NCBI GenBank assembly: GCA_025201865.1 | Contig: MU602920.1 | Location: 1 to 13,946, forward strand | DNA length: 13,946 bases | Reading direction: 5' to 3' | Origin: Ramicandelaber brevisporus | Lineage: Eukaryota; Kickxellomycota; Ramicandelaberales; Ramicandelaberaceae | In this document: one piece after another, positions 7,414-13,946 of the stretch | Position numbering within the stretch: position 1 is the first letter of the stretch | Layout of the letters: each line of letters begins with the position of its first letter | Notes under the pieces: generated by a model | Seen by the model: the letters and a program-made list of their open reading frames with translations, nothing else | Told to the model about the DNA's origin: nothing | Database searches by the model: none | Made by a program: the position numbers and the translations under genes

Positions 7414-7679
7414 CTTTGTAAAGTCTGCAAACACAAAAACGAACTTGCTGATTACTTCTGGATCTAGGTGACTGAAGAGCAAATTAGTTGGTTGCAAACA
7501 AGAAGCAAGAAGAAACAAAAGGCAAACACTTTTTCTGCTTTGAATCTCTCCTCTGTTGTTGAGCGAACCTGGCTGACTAGCACAACTGTACTGAAAATAC
7601 AAAAACTCCACTACCAACTCCACACACAACGCAACGCAACGCAAAGCAACGCGTACATTAACCAAGCACAACGACAAGG
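7414..7679. promoter_or_regulatory. Bidirectional intergenic promoter between YVH1 and ARP1
   Basis: The two start codons point away from each other across 266 nt, which must hold both promoters and both 5' leaders. No TATA box is apparent. The ARP1 side carries a pentamer array (7627-7651). Confidence 0.65.
7627..7651 (+). repeat. Pentamer repeat (CAACG) in the ARP1 leader
   Basis: Five units: CAACG three times, CAAAG, CAACG, ending 28 nt before the ARP1 ATG. In another register they read ACGCA, the same class of A/C-rich pentamer found upstream of ARE and SPC2. Confidence 0.85.
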
Positions 7680-9053
7680 ATGGAGTTTGAGGACGTGCTT
7701 ACCAACCAGCCGGTTGTCATCGACAATGTACGTATACACATATCGCAGCGTGTGATCTAGTGATCTACGGCCAAGTGCACGTTTTCTGCCATCGCGAGTA
7801 GCTTGAGCGAGAGAGAGTGAGAGAGAGAACGAGAGCACACACACGCGAGATCTACCACCACAAACAGAGATTGACTAGGCACACAACATAGCACAACACT
7901 GACATTCCATTCCATTACGTTGATGATTGTGATGATGATTATGACTGTGATTGTGATATTGGTATAACAACAGGGATCTGGCATGATTAAAGCTGGATTT
8001 GCTGGTGATGACCAGCCCAAGTCATTCTTCTCTTCGTATGTTGGTCGGCCGAAGCATGTTCGTGCCATGACCGGTGCGATTGAAGGCGACTATTTCATTG
8101 GTAGCAAGGCCGAGGAAGTGCGTGGCTTGCTCCGCATCAACTATCCATTGGAGCACGGAATTGTAACCAACTGGGATGACATGGAGAAGATTTGGCATTA
8201 CTTGTACACCGAAGAGCTCAAAATTCTCCCAGAGGAACACCCAGTGCTGCTGACTGAGGCACCATTGAATCCAAAGAGCAACAGAGAAACCGCAGCACAG
8301 ATATTCTTTGAGACGTTTAATGTTCCAGCCATGTTTACTGGCATTCAGGCAGTTTTGGCGCTGTATGCAAGCGGAAGAACCACTGGTCTTGTATTGGATT
8401 CAGGCGATGGAGTAACCCACTGTGTTCCTGTGTATGAAGGATTTGCGGTACAAAATGCAGTATCCCGCATGGATGTTGCTGGCAGAGATGTTACCAACAG
8501 ACTGCAATTGCTCCTGCGAATCAATGGCTACCACTTCCATACCTCCGCTGAGCGTGAAATCGTGCGGACGATTAAAGAGAAGGCCTGCTACGTCTCCTTG
8601 AATGCGCATCGTGAAGAGAAGGACATTGGTGCTCGCAATGACTCGATCATGCTTCCAGACGGCAATGTATTGAAGCTGGGTGCGGAGGCATTCATGGCAC
8701 CAGAGGCATTGTTCAACCCGGAGCTGATTGGAGTTGAACACCCAGGTATCCCACAAATGATCCACAACAGCATTCAAAAGTCAGATTTGGATATGCGCCG
8801 TACTTTCTACAGCTCAATTGTATTGTCTGGCGGTTCTACTCTCTACAGAGGATTTGGTGAGCGTGTTCTGCAAGATTTGACTCGCTTGGCTCCAAAGGAT
8901 ATGAAGATTAAGCTGAATGCTGTTAGAGAGCGCAAATACATTACGTGGCAAGGTGGTTCCATTCTCGCATCACTGTCGACTTTCAAGAAGATGTGGATCT
9001 CTGCTGAAGAATATCAAGAAGACCCCGATATCATCCATAAAAAACCATTCTAA
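7680..9053 (+). CDS. ARP1: Actin-related protein 1 (centractin), two exons: 7680-7727 and 7974-9053
   Basis: ARP1 forms the short actin-like filament of dynactin, the dynein cofactor. Exon 1 (16 codons, [16 protein letters not shown]) joins exon 2 ([15 protein letters not shown]...) in phase 0, restoring the actin phosphate-1 loop DNGSG across the junction. The spliced protein is 375 residues, matching human ACTR1A length. Phosphate-2 loop [18 protein letters not shown] and the adenosine motif [11 protein letters not shown] are intact. The IHKKPF ending is centractin-like, whereas actin ends KCF, and [15 protein letters not shown] also separates it from conventional actin. The ATG at 7680 has A at -3. 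An internal Met at 7983 begins after the loop and would give a non-functional fold. It is divergent from YVH1. Confidence 0.96.
7728..7973 (+). other. Spliceosomal intron of ARP1 (246 nt, phase 0)
   Basis: The donor is GTACGT at 7728 and the acceptor AACAG ends at 7973. Removing it restores the universally conserved DNGSG loop of actin-family proteins, which fixes both junctions. The inside has a GA-rich tract (about 7806-7835), a short CA run and GATGAT-like repeats near the 3' end. No canonical CTAAC branch point is obvious. It is the only intron I can assign in the window. Confidence 0.93.
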
Positions 9054-9689
9054 TCTCGCTTCACCTCCATCTCTTCTCTTCTCTTCTCTTCTCACCTCTC
9101 TCTTTTCTCCTTTTCTTTCTCCTTTTTTCAATAGCTTTAATTTTAACAGATTGAATCAACACCATGAATAGTAATTAATACAATGTCACTTTAGAACTAT
9201 TCAATATTGAGTAGTGTTTGGAGGAGTTGAATGTGCGAATCAGAGTGCTGATCGATCGTATGCCAGCGTCAGAGTGCAGTCATTTGCCCCCCCCCCCATC
9301 GTATCGCATCGTATCCCTCATTGACAACAGAGCGTGTACTGTGATGACTGATGTTGACTTACTTGTTACAAAAAGAGGGGGGAGCAGTTGTAAAACTCAA
9401 TCTGAATGAACTCAAAGTGTCTTCATGTTGAGCGTGCATAAAAGAAGGATGAATGAGAGTGGGTCATCTTGTTACTGAAGCTGTTCTTAATTACATTGTC
9501 TCAGTCAAGTGACTATGACAATCAAACTGCAGCTCTCCCTTCCTCCTCTCACTACGATCGGGCAGTTGCATATCACTCCATATTCTCCACTTCCCACTTA
9601 AAATACAAAGATACGAATCAAACGAGGTTTGTTTCATTCTTCAGTAATAACAATATACAGCTAGTTAACTTATACAGAGTAACGTCTCA

Positions 9690-9719
9690 ATGCAATGCAA
9701 TGCAACACAACGCAATGCT
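9690..9719 (+). repeat. Pentamer repeat without an annotated downstream gene
   Basis: Six consecutive units: ATGCA three times, ACACA, ACGCA and ATGCT. It resembles the leader arrays of ARP1, SPC2 and ARE, but is about 690 nt from the next start codon at 10409. Confidence 0.8.
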
Positions 9720-10243
9720 CGGCTCCGAGGTGATTGAGAGAGAGTATACATTTGTGCATTATTCAGTTTAAGTTATCATGTTCGATTTCTTCATTTCCAA
9801 TCCGATGAACATATTGTTACAGAGTTACCAGTGTAATCGGTGTAATCGGGGGAAGGGAATGCTTTTTTACTCGGTGTTCCTACTACCCGATCGATGCATC
9901 TGACTTTGGAGTAAAAATTGTATGATCGGCTCACTGTTAAAGCAAAGGCAGTGTTTACTCAATATTAATTACCACATCACTTATCCATATACACACATAC
10001 GCATGTGCTCAGCCCAACAATTGAATTGACAAGTGAGTATCTCGAATTGAGCTGCACTGAAGGTGGACCGATGTAACAAAGCATCAGCCAACAACAACAA
10101 GAAAAGCTGATCATTCACTGAAACACATTGAGGTCGAGTTATAGAGAGTTTGATGAAAGCATCACAGTCTGTGTATCGACTGGTTCGGCGAATGAAAAGC
10201 AATCTGGAGAGTCTGAGAAGGATTACTTGATTACAACAGCAAC

Positions 10244-10250
10244 TATAAAA
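10244..10250 (+). promoter_or_regulatory. TATA box (TATAAAA) of the secreted protein gene
   Basis: TATAAAA lies 159 nt upstream of the ATG at 10409. Initiation about 30 nt downstream would leave a pyrimidine-rich 5' UTR near 130 nt. A TTTCATAG tract near 10325 could be a splice acceptor of a leader intron, but no donor is assigned. Confidence 0.4.
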
Positions 10251-10408
10251 TGTCGCACATACGAACCATGCCTCATTTCTTTCTCATATTCTCCCTCATC
10301 TACAGCATCATTTTTATTTCATAGCCACTGACATTACATCAGCCTCCTTACCGCTTTTTTTAATAGTTTTAATCTCTACTTTTTGACTCATCATTCAACT
10401 TAATCAAG

Positions 10409-11308
10409 ATGAAATTTGCCCGCTTCTTTACTGCGTTCACGGTCGCCACCATTGCCGTCTCATCATTCGTCGACACCGCCTGGGCCGCTGATACCACCAA
10501 GTGCGATGACAAGGATGGATACCAGATGAAGCCCAGTGATTGGCAGCCAGGATGCTTCGTTGTCAGCTGTATGGGTCCACCCAAGAAACAGTGTGATGCT
10601 GGCTACCATTGTGTCGACACCGAGGGCCACGTTAATGACTGGGGAACATGCCTGAAGGATGGAGCTTGCGCCAATGACAAGCACTGCGGCAAGGGCAAAC
10701 AATGCTACCAGAACCAGTGCGTCGATGTCGCGCCAGACAAGTGCAAGTGCACTGTCAACGGCGAGGAAGAAGACACTTCAACGCTGGAGGAAGTTGGCAA
10801 AGAAGGCATCAAGGCTGTTGTCGAGAAGCTGGCAGAGAAGACTCCATTTGGCTCTGTATACAGCATTGGTGTCACAGCTGCTGATTTCATCCAGCCTGGC
10901 GAGGAGAAACCACCTAGAAGCTGTGCTGATTACCTGGCACGCTTTATCTGCAAGGGACGTGCCAATTCGTGCGGCCGTTTCAGATGTGGTAAAAGTGACG
11001 AGGCGGAGATCAAGCGCCTGCAGGATGAATGGAAGAAGAAGCATCCGGATATCAAGTGCAAGTGTGGTGACAAGTCGCGTCCGATCAGCAAAGAGGTGGC
11101 CAACGCTGTTGCAAACGCTGGTGCTGCTGGTGCTGCGATGTTCTTGAACATGGTTCCTGGCGCTGGTACTGCAATTGCTATTGGGCTGATTCTGTACAAG
11201 ACCCGCTGTGGTACCTGCAAGTGCGATGGCGGCCGTAAAGGTGTGTTCATGATCAACCCATACACAGCCAAATCATGGTGCGACTGCATTGGTTCACTCA
11301 TCTGCTAA
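10409..11308 (+). CDS. Secreted cysteine-rich protein, unknown function
   Basis: I do not recognise this protein. It has 299 residues, starting with a classic signal peptide (KFAR, then a hydrophobic core) with likely cleavage after AWA (residue 26). The mature part has 24 cysteines, an even number: 12 in residues 31-114, then four at 172-193, two at 217/219, three at 267-272 and three at 291-299. CKC triplets occur at 112-114, 217-219 and 270-272. Cys-rich modules alternate with two predicted helical, low-Cys segments: an amphipathic one (about 123-162) and an Ala/Gly-rich hydrophobic one (about 228-263) that could be buried, membrane-inserting or a GPI-independent anchor. Spacings at 81-104 resemble small disulfide-knotted repeats. 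The ATG has A at -3 and an upstream TATA box. No intron. It could be a wall, adhesion or effector-type protein; the sequence does not decide. Confidence 0.88.
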   Translation: MKFARFFTAFTVATIAVSSFVDTAWAADTTKCDDKDGYQMKPSDWQPGCFVVSCMGPPKKQCDAGYHCVDTEGHVNDWGTCLKDGACANDKHCGKGKQCYQNQCVDVAPDKCKCTVNGEEEDTSTLEEVGKEGIKAVVEKLAEKTPFGSVYSIGVTAADFIQPGEEKPPRSCADYLARFICKGRANSCGRFRCGKSDEAEIKRLQDEWKKKHPDIKCKCGDKSRPISKEVANAVANAGAAGAAMFLNMVPGAGTAIAIGLILYKTRCGTCKCDGGRKGVFMINPYTAKSWCDCIGSLIC

Positions 11309-11374
11309 TCTCTAAGTAGCTTGTTTTTTTTTTTTTAGTAATCATTCGTTCCCTAAGATTGTTTTAATAACTAA

Positions 11375-11414
11375 TAACATGTCCCCTGTTTTTTTTTTTA
11401 ACATGTCCCCTGTT
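11375..11414. repeat. 16-nt direct repeat flanking poly-T
   Basis: taacatgtcccctgtt occurs at 11375-11390 and 11399-11414, period 24, separated by a T run. It sits in the probable 3' UTR of the secreted protein gene. Simple tandem duplication is the plainest reading. Confidence 0.9.
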
Positions 11415-11517
11415 GATATTGTATCTTAATATGCTAATATCCGTATCTTTAAGTCTCTACCTTACTCTTGAATTAACTTAAAATGGTTTAAAAAGGATAC
11501 GAAAATGTATAACTAAT

Positions 11518-11523
11518 AATAAA
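11518..11523 (+). terminator. Poly(A) signal AATAAA for the secreted protein gene
   Basis: AATAAA on the plus strand 210 nt past the stop codon and 33 nt before the RRP5 stop, so the two transcripts probably overlap at their 3' ends. Confidence 0.45.
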
Positions 11524-11555
11524 AGAAAAAGATGAAAAAGAGGTGAAATCACACT

Positions 11556-13946
11556 TTAATTGTCATCATCATCATCGCCAGTCTGACTGCGAATGTACGC
11601 CAATGCACGCTGCTTGACTTCCTCAACAGTCTCTTCAGTACCGCGCTGTTTCTCAAATGCCAGATATTTCTTGAACACAAACTTCATCTTCTTGCTCGAC
11701 AGCTTCATGGCAAGCAGCCGCTGGAACAACCGGCGCGCGTGCTGTACTCCCTCATCGTCATCACTGCCACTTGAACCGTAGCCAATTTCCATGTCAATGT
11801 ACACGTTCCACAAATCGAGACGCTTTGGATAGTTGGTCAGAATGCCCTCAAACAAAGTGCGACCGCGCTCGGCTTCTCCAAACTTGAATTCAAACTGGGC
11901 AAACTTGGCAATGTGATCAACGTGCTCAGGCTTGGGCAAGCTTCTCAAACTACGCTGCAATACATCGCGAGCATCATCCAGCGCCTGCTTGAGCTGTTGG
12001 CGCAGCTGAGTGGTTTGTTTCTTGTTTGTGCCAGTGGCGGCCGACTCGAGCTGGTCACGGAGAGAACCAGCATGGCGGAACATGTAGTTGCCATAGGTGG
12101 TCCATGCAGAGCGCTTGGTGCTAAACTTGCGGACCATTGCTTTGAAAGTCTCGGCAGCCTTCTCGTGATCGTCGGCGCGCACATACACTTGGGCCATGTG
12201 GTTATACGCCTTTTCGGTATCAATCAGCTGTGACATGCGCTGGAACACATTGCGCAGCGAGTCTTCGGAACCAAACTTGTGCTCGAGATTGAGCCATGCC
12301 ACCAGCACGTTCTCACGCTCAGATTCCTCGCGATAGCTAATGGTGGTCAATGCACGTTCGGCAACCTGGCGAGCACGCTCAACTTCGGCCAATTGGAGAT
12401 GATACGCCATGAAGTTGATCCACAAGAATGAGGAGTTTGGAGAGCCGAGCAGCAGGCGTTCATAGTCGGTGGCAGACTTGGGGGCGGCGGCTGCAAGTTC
12501 GCTGGAAATGTCCTCGAGAGCCTTACGCTGAGCAGCAGCAGTCTTGTTGCGTGGCTTGGAACTGTCCTTTTGCTTCTTGGAATCAGCAGCGACAGCAGCG
12601 GCAGCAGAGTCAATGTCAGAAGCATCGTCGTCGGATTGATCGCTGCCATCTTTGTCGGCAGCATCAGCGTCATCAGCAGCAGTGTTCCAGTCGAAGCCCA
12701 TCAGGTTCAGAGTACGGTCGTGCTCAGCACCAAGACTGCGGGAGGTGGTAGCGGCATCGTCAATGTCAGAGTCAACATCCATGTCAGAGTCAGATGCATC
12801 TTCATCACTGCTCTCACCAACACCATTGGTAGCAGCAGTAGTATCATCATCGTCTTCTTCCTCACCATTGCCAGCCAACTCACCAGACTCAAAGTAGGAT
12901 GCCTTCATACCAAGAATGATACGACGCTTCTTATCATCAATCTTCAGCACAACAGCACGGACACGATCGCCCTGCTTGTACACACGAGTTATATCGTCAA
13001 TGAACGAATCAGCAACCTCGGAAACATGACACATACCAACCAGTGGTGTGGCAGACATTGATGAACCGAAGCGACGATCCATCTTCACAAAGATACCGAA
13101 TGACTTGACTTGAGTGACGGTACCACGAGCCTTGTAACCAACCCACACATCCATCTCACGAGCCCACGGAGAGGCATCAGCTGGCATCTCAGAAGCTACA
13201 GCAGCATCGCCATCAGCAGTGGTAGCAGCAGCAGCAGAGGAGCCATTGGTGTCACGCAGCTGAGACTGACGAAGAGTCATTTCAATCTTGCCGCCAGCAG
13301 TGTCAATGGAGACAATACGACCACGAACAAACTTGCCAGCTGGGAATTGCTGAGCATAGTCCTTGACATAGACATCAGACAGCTCAGAGATCTTGACACG
13401 AGCGACAACATTGCGGCCAATGGACACGAAGCAGCCGTTGGACGAGACAGTCTTTACGTAGCCCTGGACGATGGAGCCTGGCTTGACAGCAGCAATGGAG
13501 TCAATCTCGCGGTCGGGCACAAGGGTGGCCATAATGTCATCATCAATCTCATTGGATGCACCATCGCTATCTTCGTCATCATCATCATCGCCACCAAATC
13601 CACCAAGGGAAGCAGCCAGGTTGCCAAAGATGCGAGAATCACGAGTGGACAGATCATAGCAGATGTGCTGCTTGCTCTTCTCACTAGAGTGGTCGCCAAC
13701 AACAGCGCAGCGAATCATTTGGCCACGCATAAAGTTATCAGCAAATGGAGTGCTCGAATACGTATCAGCCACGTCGGTAATGTGCAAACGACCAAAGATA
13801 CCAGTGCCAATATGGACCAGAACAGACAGTTCACCAGCGCTGAGACGATTGATGTCAGTAGCAATCTTACCAGCAATAATGTCGCCAACTTCGAGAGCAG
13901 ATTCAGAGTTGTCAGACTTGGTGCCGACTGGCGGAGCAAATGAAAG
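11556..13946 (-). CDS. RRP5: rRNA biogenesis protein Rrp5/PDCD11 (partial, N-terminal part outside window)
   Basis: Rrp5 binds pre-rRNA in the nucleolus and is needed for both 18S and 5.8S/25S maturation. The 796 visible residues (numbered from the window edge) are the C-terminal part; full family members exceed 1,700 residues. Three S1 RNA-binding domains are visible: about 18-105, 154-227 (VKPGSIVQGYV...) and 266-350 (VWVGYKARGTV...). A long Asp/Glu/Ser-rich acidic linker (about 353-470) contains the family's GFDW motif near 416-420. A HAT/TPR-like superhelix follows (about 490-780) with repeats such as FLWINFMAYHL, LVAWLNLEHKFG, AWTTYGNYM and LDLWNVYIDME. The protein ends in a run of Asp. 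The frame is open to the window edge with no intron, so the true start lies beyond 13946. Confidence 0.94.
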   Translation of the reverse strand, partial: LSFAPPVGTKSDNSESALEVGDIIAGKIATDINRLSAGELSVLVHIGTGIFGRLHITDVADTYSSTPFADNFMRGQMIRCAVVGDHSSEKSKQHICYDLSTRDSRIFGNLAASLGGFGGDDDDDEDSDGASNEIDDDIMATLVPDREIDSIAAVKPGSIVQGYVKTVSSNGCFVSIGRNVVARVKISELSDVYVKDYAQQFPAGKFVRGRIVSIDTAGGKIEMTLRQSQLRDTNGSSAAAATTADGDAAVASEMPADASPWAREMDVWVGYKARGTVTQVKSFGIFVKMDRRFGSSMSATPLVGMCHVSEVADSFIDDITRVYKQGDRVRAVVLKIDDKKRRIILGMKASYFESGELAGNGEEEDDDDTTAATNGVGESSDEDASDSDMDVDSDIDDAATTSRSLGAEHDRTLNLMGFDWNTAADDADAADKDGSDQSDDDASDIDSAAAAVAADSKKQKDSSKPRNKTAAAQRKALEDISSELAAAAPKSATDYERLLLGSPNSSFLWINFMAYHLQLAEVERARQVAERALTTISYREESERENVLVAWLNLEHKFGSEDSLRNVFQRMSQLIDTEKAYNHMAQVYVRADDHEKAAETFKAMVRKFSTKRSAWTTYGNYMFRHAGSLRDQLESAATGTNKKQTTQLRQQLKQALDDARDVLQRSLRSLPKPEHVDHIAKFAQFEFKFGEAERGRTLFEGILTNYPKRLDLWNVYIDMEIGYGSSGSDDDEGVQHARRLFQRLLAMKLSSKKMKFVFKKYLAFEKQRGTEETVEEVKQRALAYIRSQTGDDDDDN

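Larger units (their letters stand above)
9054..10408. other. Gene-poor 1.35-kb region between ARP1 and the secreted protein gene
   Basis: No supportable gene. It starts with a pyrimidine-rich ARP1 3' flank (CTCTT repeats, about 9069-9130) and has an 11-C homopolymer (9287-9297), a GAGGGGGGAG run near 9375 and a pentamer array (9690-9719). A 43-codon ORF begins at 9778. The distal part is the promoter and leader of the secreted protein gene. Longer open frames show no hydrophobic, cysteine or domain pattern that would support coding. Confidence 0.5.
11309..11555. other. Convergent 3' intergenic region, 247 nt
   Basis: The secreted protein gene and RRP5 end facing each other. The region is AT-rich with two poly-T runs (near 11323-11337 and 11389-11399), a duplicated 16-nt element and a plus-strand AATAAA. 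No clear poly(A) signal was seen for RRP5. Confidence 0.6.

Noticed and set aside
7414-7677. 88-residue N-terminal extension of Yvh1
   Set aside because: The frame is open but reads through the divergent promoter and a likely splice-acceptor tract; the phosphatase domain starts normally from the ATG at 7413.
7728-7973. C/D box snoRNA inside the ARP1 intron
   Set aside because: GTGATGA and CTGA motifs occur, but the D-like box lies before the C-like box and the flanks do not pair.
9069-9180. 3' UTR intron in ARP1 (pyrimidine tract followed by CAATAG and AACAG)
   Set aside because: The acceptor-like sequence has no matching donor, and the protein is already complete.
10659-11147. 162-codon ORF in another frame of the secreted protein gene
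   Set aside because: It is an overlapping Ala/Arg/Ser-rich shadow without a signal peptide. The main frame has a signal peptide, paired cysteines and a good start.
13110-13943. 277-codon plus-strand ORF
   Set aside because: It is antisense to RRP5, whose S1 domains are unmistakable in the minus frame.
6298-13946. Functional cluster of ribosome-biogenesis genes (YVH1 and RRP5)
   Set aside because: Two such genes about 4 kb apart with unrelated genes between them are not more than chance neighbours on this evidence.

Overview
The window looks like a compact, intron-poor eukaryotic nuclear genome, most likely an early-diverging fungus; I cannot name the lineage. Reasons: a sterol O-acyltransferase of the yeast ARE1/ARE2 type, a fungal/plant-type oligopeptide transporter, a dynactin ARP1, Yvh1 and Rrp5, all using the standard code. 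Nearly all genes are uninterrupted; the one clear spliceosomal intron is in ARP1. No bacterial-style operons, mobile elements, CRISPR arrays or tRNA/rRNA genes were seen.

Layout. 1-1715 (minus): 5' part of an OPT-family peptide transporter, cut by the window edge. 2340-3098 (minus): SPC2, the second signal peptidase complex subunit. 3503-5347 (minus): ARE-type sterol O-acyltransferase with a polyQ tract and an unusual Ser-rich loop insertion. 5348-6297: gene-free, full of simple repeats. 6298-7413 (minus): YVH1 dual-specificity phosphatase, divergent from ARP1 (7680-9053, plus, one 246-nt intron). 9054-10408: gene-poor. 10409-11308 (plus): a secreted 299-residue protein with 24 cysteines that I do not recognise. 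11556-13946 (minus): C-terminal part of RRP5, cut by the window edge and convergent with the secreted gene.

The genes are mostly unrelated housekeeping functions: peptide uptake, ER signal-peptide removal, sterol ester storage, dynein/dynactin motility and ribosome biogenesis (Yvh1 and Rrp5). No operon-like system is visible. The two points most worth a second look are the orphan Cys-rich secreted protein, and a recurring period-5 A/C-rich repeat (units such as ACACA, ACGCA, ACTCG) on the sense strand upstream of three genes. A fourth array of the same kind lies in a region with no annotated gene.
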